64,000 bases of DNA from Vitreoscilla filiformis (GTDB lineage: Bacteria; Pseudomonadota; Gammaproteobacteria; Burkholderiales; Burkholderiaceae_C). The number at the start of each line of letters is the position of its first letter. Position 1 is the stretch's first letter. The notes beneath the pieces were generated by a model that saw nothing but the letters and a program-made list of their open reading frames with translations, had not been told where the DNA came from and did not search any database. The stretch is from NCBI RefSeq assembly GCF_002222655.1, contig NZ_CP022423.1, positions 2,666,001 through 2,730,000 of the forward strand. The letters are read 5' to 3'. The position numbers and the translations under genes are program-made. Shown in pieces: positions 46,200 through 55,398 of this stretch.

Positions 46200-47716
46200 A
46201 AACCGGAAACAGCAGGGGAATTCCTTTGCCACCCAGGGCAGGCGCGATGATCGAAGCTCTTCGCGGCCTCGGATACACCACTGCCACCGCCTTGGCGGAC
46301 ATCATCGACAACAGCATCGCTGCGGGTGCCGGCTGCGTGGATGTCGAGTTCAACTGGCAGGGTGAAGACTCATGGATCGCCATCACGGACGACGGCTGCG
46401 GCATGGTTCGCGGTACGTTGCTCAACGCCATGCGCATGGGCGGACGCAGCCCGCTGGAAACCAGAAGCGCTTCAGACCTTGGCCGCTTTGGCCTGGGTCT
46501 GAAGACGGCCTCCTTCTCGCAGGCCCGTCGCCTGTCAGTAGCCTCCAGACGAAGTGGAAGTGGCACATCCTGTCTGCGCTGGGATCTGGACAAGCTGGCA
46601 CAAGCCACCGATGACGGCTGGCATCTCTATGAAGGGACCCATCCTGGCTCCGATGCGCGCATGGCTCCACTGGATCAACTCCGGCAAGGCACGCGGGTGC
46701 TGTGGGAGCGACTGGATCGCATCGTCACGCCTGGCGTCCGCGAACAAGACTTTCTTGACCTGATCGACCAAGTGGAGCAGCACCTGGCCATGGTCTTCCA
46801 CCGTTTCATCGAGGAACCCGATCCCCGATTGAGGCTGCGCATCAATGGCCGGCCCATCCAGGCCTGGGATCCATTCCTGAGCGAGCATCCAGCCACTTGG
46901 TCATCACCTGAAAGCCGACTGCCTCCGCCCACCGGAGCAGTCAGAGTGCAGTGCCATGTCCTGCCTCATCGCGACAGGCTAGAAAGGGACGAATACGAGC
47001 AGGGCGGCGGCCCTGAGGGCTGGACATCACAGCAGGGGTTCTATGTCTACCGCAACCAGCGATTGCTACTAGCTGGTGGTTGGTTGGGACTGGGGCGGGG
47101 TCGAGCATGGGCGCGGGAGGAATCCCACCGCCTGGCCCGCATCCGCATCGACATCACCAATGACAGCGACGCGGAATGGAAGATCGACATCCGCAAGTCG
47201 ACGGCTCGACCACCAGCCAACCTGCGGCTCCACCTGATGCATCTGGCCGAGGACACCCGCCAGCGCGCCCGACGCGTATTCGCACACCGAGGGGCTCCCT
47301 CATCCCGCACCGGGTCTGTCGAAGTCCAGCAGGCCTGGCGCACTGAGCCGCTGCGTAGTGGCGTGCGCTATCGCGTGGACACAAGCCACCCAGTTGTCGA
47401 ACAGGTACTGGAGCGCGCAGGCGGGCTCAAAGGGGACATCCTAGCGATGCTGCGTGTGTTGGAGGAGAGCATTCCCGTCCAGCGCATCTGGCTGGACACC
47501 GCCGAATCGAAGGAAACCCCGCGCAATGGCTTCGCGGAAACACCTGACGAGGAAGTGCTGGCACTCATGACCGGCATCTACCGGGGCATGGTGCTGCGCA
47601 AGCAGATCGCCCCGGAGCTGGCCAGGCAGCGCCTGCGACAGATGGAGCCCTTCAGCAATTTCCCGGAGCTGATCAACCGGCTGCCGGACAACCCAGGGGA
47701 GCGGACAGGTGAGTGA
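46196..47716 (+). CDS. GHKL ATPase of the MutL/MORC-like defence class
   Basis: A 506-residue ATPase. The Bergerat fold motifs are clear: N-box ALADIIDNSIAAGA (about 32-46), G1 box ITDDGCGM (about 65-72) and G2 box GRFGLGLKTASFSQA (about 98-112). An S5-like transducer region follows, with GFYVYRNQRLLLAGGW and IRIDITNDSDAEWKIDIRKSTARPP (parts). It lacks the MutL endonuclease domain. Proteins like this are encoded with Z1-domain genes in predicted restriction-modification systems and are relatives of eukaryotic MORC ATPases. It overlaps the sigma gene by 4 bases and the Z1 gene by 8 bases. Confidence 0.88.
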   Translation: MKTGNSRGIPLPPRAGAMIEALRGLGYTTATALADIIDNSIAAGAGCVDVEFNWQGEDSWIAITDDGCGMVRGTLLNAMRMGGRSPLETRSASDLGRFGLGLKTASFSQARRLSVASRRSGSGTSCLRWDLDKLAQATDDGWHLYEGTHPGSDARMAPLDQLRQGTRVLWERLDRIVTPGVREQDFLDLIDQVEQHLAMVFHRFIEEPDPRLRLRINGRPIQAWDPFLSEHPATWSSPESRLPPPTGAVRVQCHVLPHRDRLERDEYEQGGGPEGWTSQQGFYVYRNQRLLLAGGWLGLGRGRAWAREESHRLARIRIDITNDSDAEWKIDIRKSTARPPANLRLHLMHLAEDTRQRARRVFAHRGAPSSRTGSVEVQQAWRTEPLRSGVRYRVDTSHPVVEQVLERAGGLKGDILAMLRVLEESIPVQRIWLDTAESKETPRNGFAETPDEEVLALMTGIYRGMVLRKQIAPELARQRLRQMEPFSNFPELINRLPDNPGERTGE

Positions 47717-50606
47717 CGAAAGAGTCGTGAAATTCGTGCAGGAGCTGATCCAGGACGAGCCTGCCGGCACGGCCCTGACGCCAGATCTTTTCGAGCAGAT
47801 CATCGAGCGCGTGCTCACCATCCAGCCTCGCTGGCGCGACAGCGTCAACCGGCAAGCCGTGCTGGATGAGCTGATCCGACGCAACAGCCAGTGGATCGGG
47901 CAGGACTCGACCCTCCAAGACAGCAGTGACCACGAAAGCTGGCTGGTTCCCGAACGCAAACGCAACTGGCGCTACTGGCAGCGCTACCGCGAATGGCTAG
48001 AACGCCGTCTCTCGCTGAATGCTGTGGATGCACTGGATCAGAGCACGGATCGCATCCTTGGCTTGCTGGAGGATCCTGTGCGACCCGGTCGCTGGTGCCG
48101 CAAGGGATTGGTGGTCGGTCACGTCCAGTCCGGAAAGACGAGCAACTACACCGCCCTGATCGGCAAGGCCGCCGACGCTGGCTACAAGATCATCATCGTG
48201 CTGGCTGGCCTGCACAACAACCTGCGCGCCCAGACGCAGATGCGGCTGGACGAAGGCTTTCTGGGCTACGAGACCCGCCCACTTCAGGAAGACAACTTCC
48301 GCCCGATCGGCGTGGGTGAAATCGACACCGACCCCTCGATCCGCCCCAACTTCGCCACGAACCGCACCGAGAGCGGCGACTTCAACGCATCCACGGCCAA
48401 GACGCTGGGCATCAGCCCGGAGCAGCGTCCCTGGCTGTTCGTGGTGAAGAAGAACAAGACCGTGCTTGAGCGCCTGTGTCGCTGGATACGCAACCACGTG
48501 GCTGACACCCAGGACGGCGACCGGCGCCTGGTCACGGCGTTCCCTTTGCTGCTGATCGACGACGAGTCAGATCACGCCTCGGTCGATACCGGCGAGCAGT
48601 CCTTTGACCAGAACGGCAAGCCTGACCTAGATCATGAGCCGACCGCCATCAACAGTCGTATCCGGCGCATCCTGAACAGCTTTGCCAGATCGGCCTACGT
48701 CGGCTACACCGCCACTCCCTTTGCCAACATCTTCATCCACGAGCGCAGCGAGACCAGCGACGAGGGGCCGGACATCTTTCCCTCCGCCTTCATCGTCAAC
48801 CTGGGTGCGCCGTCCAATTACGTCGGCCCTGCCCGTGTCTTTGGCAGAACCGGGTCGGACGGCAGGGAGGGCGAGCTGCCCCTGACCCGCCAAGTCAGCG
48901 ATCACGCCAGCGAGGACGGCAAGCAGGGCTGGATGCCCACCGGCCACAAGAACACCCACCACCCGGTGTGTCCGAACGAGTACGGATTGCCCCAATCCCT
49001 GGTCGAGGCCATCGACGCCTTCATCCTGGCCTGCGCAGCGCGCCAGCTCCGGGGACAAGGCGCAGACCACTGCTCGATGCTGATCCACGTGACACGCTTC
49101 AATGCCGTGCAGCGACTGGTACACGAGCAGGTGCGAGAACACGTCCGGGGCATGCGCCAGCGTCTGCACCGGCGCATCGGTCAGACCGGGCATCTGGCAC
49201 GGTTGCGTCAGCTCTGGGAGACGGATTTCCTTCCCACGCACGAAACCGTGGTGGCCAGCGTCGAGCCGGACAGCCGCATGGCCATGCCGACCTGGGAAGA
49301 GGTGGAGCGCATCCTGCCCGACGTACTGGAAAGCATCGACACCCGCACCATCAACGGCACCGCCAAGGATGCGCTCGACTATGCCGAACAGGGCAGCACA
49401 GGTCTGAAGGTGATTGCCATCGGCGGCGACAAGCTGGCGCGAGGTCTGACGCTGGAAGGCCTGTGTGTCAGCTACTTCCTTCGAGCCTCCAGGATGTACG
49501 ACACCCTCATGCAGATGGGACGCTGGTTCGGTTACCGCCCGGGCTATCTCGATCTGTGCCGCCTCTACACGACACCCGAGCTGGAATACTGGTTCGGGCT
49601 GATCTCCGACGCCTCAGATGAACTGCGTGAGGAGTTCGAGATCATGGCCCGCATCGGCGCAACGCCCCGGGAGTACGGCCTGCGCGTCAAAGCACACCCC
49701 GGTTTGATGATCACCTCGCGCGTGAAGATGCGCTCGGCCCGGACTCTGCGCCTCTCGTTCAGCGGGCACGTGCAGGAAACAATCAACTTCTTCCTCGACC
49801 CGGCCACACTGAACGCCAATCTTGCCGCTGTCCGCAATCTCGTGACACAGCTCGGCAAACCCGAGACCCAGCTGGAGCGGCCCTGGAAGACAAGGAAACA
49901 GACACTCGAAGGCCGTTTCCTGTGGCGCAATGCCATGGCCGACGATATCCTGGAATTCTTGGACAACTACAGGACGCACCCGGACGCCTACAAGGCCAAC
50001 TCCACCATGCTGGCCCAGTTCATCCGCACCATGGTGAGCGCCGGCGAGCTGACCGAGTGGAGCGTCGCGCTTATCGGCATGGGTGACGCGGAAATGGCCA
50101 AGCGCCCCACCCCGAAGCCTGCGAGCGAATACGTCACCACGCAGTACTTCGACCTCTCTCACACACTCCGTGTTGCCAAGCTGATCCGCACGCAAGCAGG
50201 CAGGGGTTCTGACGGCTACGTGATCAAGCGTCTCCTGTCACCTCAGGACGAAGCAGTTGATGTTAATGAAGCCACCTGGAATGCCGCGCTAGAAGTGACC
50301 CAGGCCATGCCCGAAGGAAGCGCAGCACCTGCGACCGGCAACGCGCCACCCGCTCCTTCTGCACCCAGCGGAGTGGCCCTTCGCAAGGTCAGGGGACAGG
50401 GTGGAACCGGTGTTCCGGCAACACCACAGCGCGGGCTGCTGCTGCTCTATCTCCTGGATCCGGAACGCTCCGGGGCTTCGCTCAACAGCCACTTGCTGCC
50501 TCCTGTGGCCGCTTTCGGCATCAGCTTCCCGGACAGCCGCCTGGAAAACTGCGTCGTCGAATACAAGGTGAACAACGTGGGCTGGGAACTCGACTATGCC
50601 GATTGA
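47709..50606 (+). CDS. Z1 domain protein (helicase-like ATPase)
   Basis: A 965-residue superfamily-2-like ATPase of the Z1 (PF10593) family. The Walker A is GHVQSGKTSN with G137-K143-T144, followed by YKIIIVLAGLHNNLRAQTQ. A DEAD-like box LLIDDESDHAS occurs around 281-291, and AYVGYTATPFANIFI is the equivalent of helicase motif III. The Z1 domain proper includes VIAIGGDKLARGLTLEGLCVSYFLRASRMYDTLMQMGRWFGYRPGY (in parts), a motif VI-like Arg-rich segment. The start is GTG at 47709. Likely a DNA translocase that works with the GHKL ATPase and nuclease. The last 120 residues are less conserved and Pro/Ala-rich in part. Confidence 0.9.
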   Translation: MSDERVVKFVQELIQDEPAGTALTPDLFEQIIERVLTIQPRWRDSVNRQAVLDELIRRNSQWIGQDSTLQDSSDHESWLVPERKRNWRYWQRYREWLERRLSLNAVDALDQSTDRILGLLEDPVRPGRWCRKGLVVGHVQSGKTSNYTALIGKAADAGYKIIIVLAGLHNNLRAQTQMRLDEGFLGYETRPLQEDNFRPIGVGEIDTDPSIRPNFATNRTESGDFNASTAKTLGISPEQRPWLFVVKKNKTVLERLCRWIRNHVADTQDGDRRLVTAFPLLLIDDESDHASVDTGEQSFDQNGKPDLDHEPTAINSRIRRILNSFARSAYVGYTATPFANIFIHERSETSDEGPDIFPSAFIVNLGAPSNYVGPARVFGRTGSDGREGELPLTRQVSDHASEDGKQGWMPTGHKNTHHPVCPNEYGLPQSLVEAIDAFILACAARQLRGQGADHCSMLIHVTRFNAVQRLVHEQVREHVRGMRQRLHRRIGQTGHLARLRQLWETDFLPTHETVVASVEPDSRMAMPTWEEVERILPDVLESIDTRTINGTAKDALDYAEQGSTGLKVIAIGGDKLARGLTLEGLCVSYFLRASRMYDTLMQMGRWFGYRPGYLDLCRLYTTPELEYWFGLISDASDELREEFEIMARIGATPREYGLRVKAHPGLMITSRVKMRSARTLRLSFSGHVQETINFFLDPATLNANLAAVRNLVTQLGKPETQLERPWKTRKQTLEGRFLWRNAMADDILEFLDNYRTHPDAYKANSTMLAQFIRTMVSAGELTEWSVALIGMGDAEMAKRPTPKPASEYVTTQYFDLSHTLRVAKLIRTQAGRGSDGYVIKRLLSPQDEAVDVNEATWNAALEVTQAMPEGSAAPATGNAPPAPSAPSGVALRKVRGQGGTGVPATPQRGLLLLYLLDPERSGASLNSHLLPPVAAFGISFPDSRLENCVVEYKVNNVGWELDYAD

Positions 50607-51609
50607 CATGCAGTCCGTCCGGATCGCCTGGCGAGCGCTTGAGTCTGGCGGCAGTGACGGTTGGCAGACGATTCCGGTCGCCGAGGACTCATCCGGAAAC
50701 ATTGGTGTCCGTGCCGGCCGACTCTTCCCGGGTGCCCTGGAATCCGTGCTGATCGGTTTTCGCCAGCAACCCTTCCCGGGGGAAAAACTGCCGGAAGCCC
50801 AGGGGTTTTCGGTACTCAGAACCAGCCCGCAGGTGACAAACGGGCGTCACTGGCTCGCACTGACTCGCCAGGCTGGTGCCAGTGTCGAGCTGTTTGACGC
50901 CATGGTTTCGGACGTGATGGACGTGCTCGGAGCTGCCGCCAACCCTGTACTGGGTCACGGTCTGCTGCTGGCCCGCCTGCGAGCCTGGCTGGATTTCATG
51001 CGCCAGACTGGCGAACGCACGCTCGGGCCTGAGGCTGAAACCGGGCTGATCGGAGAGTTGCTCCTGCTCGCGCAACTGATCAGTCACCCCAGCCTGGGCG
51101 GCCCGGCTGCCATCCAGACCTGGCATGGCCCGACACGGGGTCTGCATGACTTCGTCATCGGCGCAGGAGCCATCGAGGTGAAGACCACCTTCTCCTCCCC
51201 AGGTTTTCCTGCTCGCATTGGCTCGCTGGAACAGCTGGATGAGCAAGCGCACCGTCCGCTGTACGTTTGTGCCACCCGCTTGCAAGCTGACCCAGCTGGC
51301 GCCAGCCTGCCCGACATCGTTGCCCGTGTGCGCCTGCTGGCCGATGCCCAGACAACAGCACGACAGGAACTGGATCACCTGCTGCTGCAAGCAGGTTATG
51401 CCGATGCACATGCCAGCCATTACACCCGCCGGTGCAAGAACCATAAAACCTGGTTCCTGCACGTCGGAGAATCCTTCCCCCGCCTGACCCGAGCAAACGT
51501 GCCCACGTCGATCCGGCAAGCCTCGTATGAGCTGGCCCTGGATCTCATTGACGCCCCGTCCTGCTCGCTGGATCAGGTGCTTACACACATGGGAGCCACA
51601 AGAACATGA
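50596..51609 (+). CDS. PD-(D/E)XK motif nuclease-like protein (DUF4420)
   Basis: A 337-residue protein of the PF14390 type found beside Z1 proteins. A conserved Glu lies in ETGLIGELLLLAQL (about 144). The catalytic core is LHDFVIGAGAIEVKTTF, with Asp about 185 and E-V-K about 193-195, spacing as in PD-(D/E)XK nucleases. It is thus the likely DNA-cutting subunit. The ATG at 50596 overlaps the Z1 gene by 11 bases, and its stop overlaps the AIPR gene by 4 bases. Confidence 0.87.
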   Translation: MPIDMQSVRIAWRALESGGSDGWQTIPVAEDSSGNIGVRAGRLFPGALESVLIGFRQQPFPGEKLPEAQGFSVLRTSPQVTNGRHWLALTRQAGASVELFDAMVSDVMDVLGAAANPVLGHGLLLARLRAWLDFMRQTGERTLGPEAETGLIGELLLLAQLISHPSLGGPAAIQTWHGPTRGLHDFVIGAGAIEVKTTFSSPGFPARIGSLEQLDEQAHRPLYVCATRLQADPAGASLPDIVARVRLLADAQTTARQELDHLLLQAGYADAHASHYTRRCKNHKTWFLHVGESFPRLTRANVPTSIRQASYELALDLIDAPSCSLDQVLTHMGATRT

Positions 51610-53408
51610 CCCTGGAAGAATTCCTGGAGACCACCCAGGCCCGCGTCCGCTCCGAGATCGAGGCACGAATCTTGGGCGAAACCACCAGCTATCCGCACGC
51701 GGAGTCGGTGTTCACCGAGATCGTCATGCAGCACATGGCCGACATCGGCATGACCGGAGACCCGGAGCTGTGTCACATCTCGCTCAAGCTCGGCAACCAG
51801 AAGCTGCGACTGAGTGGCTACGCCGTCATGGATGAGGGTGAGCGCCTTGATCTGTTCGTCAGCCTCTACGAAGGTGCCACGAGCCTGCGCGAGATCCCTG
51901 ACGCTGATGCACAGACGGCCATCAAGCACTGCCTGAGCTTTCTGAGCGCGTGTGCCGACGGCAAGCTGCTGGCAAAGATCGACGCTTCGACGGAAGCTTA
52001 CGCACTGGCCGTCACCATCCGGGATGCCTACCCGACACTCGACCAGATTCGCGTCTTCGTGCTGACGGATCGACGGGCCAAGAACCGCCAGTTCGCTGCC
52101 AAGGAGATCGGCGGCAAGCTGATCCGGCTGGAAATGATGGATATCGAGCGCCTGTTCCGTCACCTCTCAGAAGGCAACCCGCGTGACGAGCTGGTGATCA
52201 ACTTTGCTGACGTCTGCGGCGAGCCTCTGCCATGCGTCTACGTGCCTGCTGAACAGTCCGGATACGACTACGCCTTGGCAGCTATCCCTGGTGAAGCTTT
52301 GCGACTGCTGTATGAGCGCTTCAGCACCCGCTTACTGGAGGCCAACGTCCGCTCTTTCCTCAACAGCACCAACAAGGTCAATAAGGGCATCCGGGAGACC
52401 TTGAAAAGCCAGCCGGATCGCTTCCTTGCCTACAACAACGGCATCGTCATCGTTGCTGACGAGGCCGTGATGCAGCCATCAGTCACCGGACACGACTGCA
52501 TTGCAGCACTCAAGGGCATGCAGATCGTCAATGGTGGGCAGACCACTGCCTCGATCTACTTTTCCAAGCGCAAGGATCCATCCATCAATCTGGCACCAGT
52601 GCGCGTCCCCGCCAAGATCATCATCCTCAAATCTCGCAGCGGCACTGCCGAGGAAAACCTCATTTCCGACATCTCGCGCTTTGCCAACAGCCAGTCAGCC
52701 GTAAAAGTGTCGGATCTGTCGGCAAACCAACCTTATCACATTGATATGGAACGTCTGTCGCAGACGGTCTACTGCCCTGATGGCGAGCAGAAGTGGTTCT
52801 ACGAGCGTGCCTCGGGCAGCTACGCCACGATGCTGGCCCTCAACGGCAAGACGGCCACCCAGCTCGCCAAGCTGAAGAAGGACATCCCATCGACCAAACG
52901 GATCACCAAGACAGATCTGGCGAAATATCTGAACACCTGGGATCAGCTGCCCCACGTGGTCAGCAAGGGTTCCCAGAAAAATTTCGCCGAATTCATGGAA
53001 AAGCTCGCCGAAGCTGGTGACGAGACTTCCTCCGGCAACAATAAGCCCGATGTCCAGGCTTGGAAGCACGCCGTTGCCAAGGCCATCCTGTTCAAACGGA
53101 CGTCCGCATTCATGCGTACCCGTTTCCTTTCATTCCAGGCCAACGTCACCACCTACGTCATCGCTCTGCTGGCGCACAAGCTGGGCTCACGCATCAATCT
53201 CGACAGGATCTGGGAAGCCCAGAGCATCTCGCACGGACTGCGGCGACAGATCGAAACCTGGTCCGATGAGGTCAATAAGCATCTGCATGACTCGGCCAGA
53301 GGCAAGATGATTTCCGAATGGGCTAAACGTCCGGAGTGCTGGCAAGCCATCCGGGACGCGAGTTACTCACCCGCCGTCACCACCGACATCATCGAGATCG
53401 GAGCATGA
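51606..53408 (+). CDS. AIPR family protein
   Basis: A 600-residue protein with the AIPR (abortive infection phage resistance, PF10592) domain. Diagnostic stretches are LLEANVRSFLNSTNKVNKGI, DRFLAYNNGIVIVAD and MQIVNGGQTTASIYF at about 240-320, followed by VRVPAKIIIL and ISRFANSQSAVKVSDL. The domain was first noted in phage-abortive plasmid genes and recurs in the Z1/DNA methyltransferase systems; its biochemical role is unknown. The gene overlaps its upstream neighbour by 4 bases, and the following small frame by 4 bases. Confidence 0.9.
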   Translation: MTLEEFLETTQARVRSEIEARILGETTSYPHAESVFTEIVMQHMADIGMTGDPELCHISLKLGNQKLRLSGYAVMDEGERLDLFVSLYEGATSLREIPDADAQTAIKHCLSFLSACADGKLLAKIDASTEAYALAVTIRDAYPTLDQIRVFVLTDRRAKNRQFAAKEIGGKLIRLEMMDIERLFRHLSEGNPRDELVINFADVCGEPLPCVYVPAEQSGYDYALAAIPGEALRLLYERFSTRLLEANVRSFLNSTNKVNKGIRETLKSQPDRFLAYNNGIVIVADEAVMQPSVTGHDCIAALKGMQIVNGGQTTASIYFSKRKDPSINLAPVRVPAKIIILKSRSGTAEENLISDISRFANSQSAVKVSDLSANQPYHIDMERLSQTVYCPDGEQKWFYERASGSYATMLALNGKTATQLAKLKKDIPSTKRITKTDLAKYLNTWDQLPHVVSKGSQKNFAEFMEKLAEAGDETSSGNNKPDVQAWKHAVAKAILFKRTSAFMRTRFLSFQANVTTYVIALLAHKLGSRINLDRIWEAQSISHGLRRQIETWSDEVNKHLHDSARGKMISEWAKRPECWQAIRDASYSPAVTTDIIEIGA

Positions 53409-53602
53409 GGGCACCACGATTTGCCAGAACAGCTAATTCGGAGCCAGTGGATCGGATGACAGGCATTCTCAGATCGTCAGCACCTTCTAGACACTGGCGC
53501 TCAGTTCATGACCGACCCGAAGATCCCGTGGAACATTGGTCGCGAACTTCGCGCCCCTTCGAAAAACCGGCTCAAAAAGTATCCCCGCTCATCGTCTCAT
53601 GA
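53405..53602 (+). CDS. Hypothetical 65-residue frame coupled between AIPR and methyltransferase genes
   Basis: The frame opens with ATG at 53405 inside the AIPR stop (ATGA) and closes with TGA at 53600-53602 overlapping the methyltransferase ATG at 53599 (ATGA again). The product (MRAPRFARTANSEPVDRM start, QKVSPLIVS end) is Arg/Ser/Pro-rich and basic, without a recognised domain. The double overlap is what a real, translationally coupled gene would show and would link methyltransferase translation to the rest of the operon. It could instead be a chance bridge frame. It does not resemble Vsr endonuclease. Confidence 0.4.
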   Translation: MRAPRFARTANSEPVDRMTGILRSSAPSRHWRSVHDRPEDPVEHWSRTSRPFEKPAQKVSPLIVS

Positions 53603-55272
53603 CCATTCCTGTCATCGATCTGTTTGCCGGCCCAGGAGGGCTCGGTGAAGGCTTATGCCGCTCTTGTACAGATTTCCGCATCGTGCTTTCTGTCGAGAAG
53701 GACGGTATGGCCTTCGAGACCCTACGACTGCGTGCAGCACACCGCGCCTTGTTGCGGGTGGTGACACGAGAGGCCAGTGAATGGGCCATATGGGATGAAA
53801 TCGTCGAAGTCGAACCATGGAACATCGTTTTCGATCAGCTAATGACCAAAGGGGGTCAGACAATCCGCAATGCATGCAAGGAGGCCGATCGAGAGGCTTG
53901 GCATTTTGAATTGGGGCACACCCAGCGCAAGATCATTTCCACCCGGATTCGAGAACGACTGACTCCATACGCAGTCGATGGCGGACTTCCTGACAACATC
54001 GTGCTAATCGGCGGCCCCCCTTGCCAAGCTTATTCCATCGTAGGTCGAGCTCGGAATCGGAGTAAGGATGGCTACAAAGCAGAAAACGATCACCGACACT
54101 TCTTATATCGCGAGTACCTCGACGTCATCAATGAGTTCAGACCTGCCGTCTTCATCATGGAGAACGTCAAGGGTATTCTCAGCTCAACAATTGAAGGGCG
54201 GCAGATATTCGAGACCATCACCAATGATCTGCGCCACCCAAGTATGGCATGCAATGGCGGCACAGATGGCCCTAGATACGTCCTAGTAGCTCTGGCGCGC
54301 GGTGCAGACGGAATCAGAAAGCCCGCACATACGGCGGAGGACTTCATCATTCAAACGGAAAAATTGGGCTTACCACAAGCCCGACATCGGGTCGTCATTT
54401 GTGGCGTCCGGGAAGACATTTTCTACAAGGCAGGCAACCACGTTCCCCCGCTGACTCCAGCGGACTCCATTTCGGTATTCGACGCCATCAGTGATCTTCC
54501 ACGGCTGCGGCCAGACGTGAGTTTTCGCGGTCAAGGACTGTCCTGGAAACAAAGTTTGTCACTCCCGCTAATGGATGAAGCATTGAAACAACTTAGGGAG
54601 CGCGGAGAAGAAGGCTTATTACTTGCAGCCAGCATGGTTCACCACCACATGCAGGTAAGAGCCAGCACGAAAGACCCAGGCCCAGGCTCCAACCGTATAC
54701 GCTGTCAAACAGCGCCGCATGTGCTGCGCGATTGGTACTTGGATCGCTCTTCTAACCTGCTAACTAATCACGAATCACGCGCTCACATGCCCGAGGATTT
54801 ACTGCGCTATTTCTTCATGGCAGTAGCCGGTCTCCGTGGCAGCAGCCCACGCTTAGCAGATTTTCCGCCCTGCTTGTTACCCAGACACAAAAACGTCGAT
54901 CCAAGTAATTTAGAAACTGCCATTTTCAAAGATCGATTCCGCGTCCAGCTGGCTTATATGCACAGCAAGACTATCACGAGCCATATTGGCAAGGATGGTC
55001 ACGCTTTTATCCATTATGACCCGTTGCAGTGTCGAAGCTTGACCGTTAGAGAAGCCGCCAGACTTCAGACTTTTTCAGACTCTTACGTATTTCTCGGTAA
55101 CAGAACATCCCAATACACGCAAGTCGGCAATGCTGTCCCTCCCCTGCTGGCTACCAAAATTGGACAAATTATCGCCTACGTACTCCAACGGGCCTATTCT
55201 GAAAACATAGCTATACCAGCCCCCAACGGGCGTGACAGTTCGGTTTCAATGCGAATCCCAGTTGGAGCCTGA
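53599..55272 (+). CDS. DNA (cytosine-5-)-methyltransferase
   Basis: A 557-residue C5 methyltransferase. Motif I is IDLFAGPGGLGEGL, the catalytic motif IV is GGPPCQAYSIVGR with C142, motif VI is FIMENVKGI, motif VIII is LPQARHRVVICG, and motifs IX-X are SLTVREAARLQTF and YTQVGNAVPPLLATKIG. The region between VIII and IX (about 270-470) is the target recognition domain; its DNA target is unknown. It probably marks host DNA against the co-encoded nuclease. Base composition is visibly more AT-rich than the flanking core genes, a sign of transfer. The ATG at 53599 is directly before motif I. Confidence 0.94.
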   Translation: MTIPVIDLFAGPGGLGEGLCRSCTDFRIVLSVEKDGMAFETLRLRAAHRALLRVVTREASEWAIWDEIVEVEPWNIVFDQLMTKGGQTIRNACKEADREAWHFELGHTQRKIISTRIRERLTPYAVDGGLPDNIVLIGGPPCQAYSIVGRARNRSKDGYKAENDHRHFLYREYLDVINEFRPAVFIMENVKGILSSTIEGRQIFETITNDLRHPSMACNGGTDGPRYVLVALARGADGIRKPAHTAEDFIIQTEKLGLPQARHRVVICGVREDIFYKAGNHVPPLTPADSISVFDAISDLPRLRPDVSFRGQGLSWKQSLSLPLMDEALKQLRERGEEGLLLAASMVHHHMQVRASTKDPGPGSNRIRCQTAPHVLRDWYLDRSSNLLTNHESRAHMPEDLLRYFFMAVAGLRGSSPRLADFPPCLLPRHKNVDPSNLETAIFKDRFRVQLAYMHSKTITSHIGKDGHAFIHYDPLQCRSLTVREAARLQTFSDSYVFLGNRTSQYTQVGNAVPPLLATKIGQIIAYVLQRAYSENIAIPAPNGRDSSVSMRIPVGA

Positions 55273-55296
55273 AATGCACGGACGCACAGAGGCTCC
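55264..55296. repeat. Hairpin at the end of the accessory operon
   Basis: Arms GGAGCCT (55264-55270) and AGGCTCC (55290-55296) flank the methyltransferase stop codon with a 19-base loop. No T-tract follows on the plus strand. It may reduce read-through or be a boundary relic. The remaining 100 bases to 55398 hold nothing recognisable. Confidence 0.3.
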
Positions 55297-55398
55297 TCCG
55301 GGAAAAAACTGCCTACCAACTCATCGCTAGAAACCTGCCGTCGTACGCCTTATGAGCGCAGAAGCGCTTCCTAGACGCCCGGTTACCCTGACAGGGCC

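Noticed and set aside
53409..53598. Possible vsr mismatch endonuclease before the methyltransferase
   Set aside because: None of the three frames shows the Vsr motifs; the frame with coupled ends is only 65 residues and unlike Vsr.
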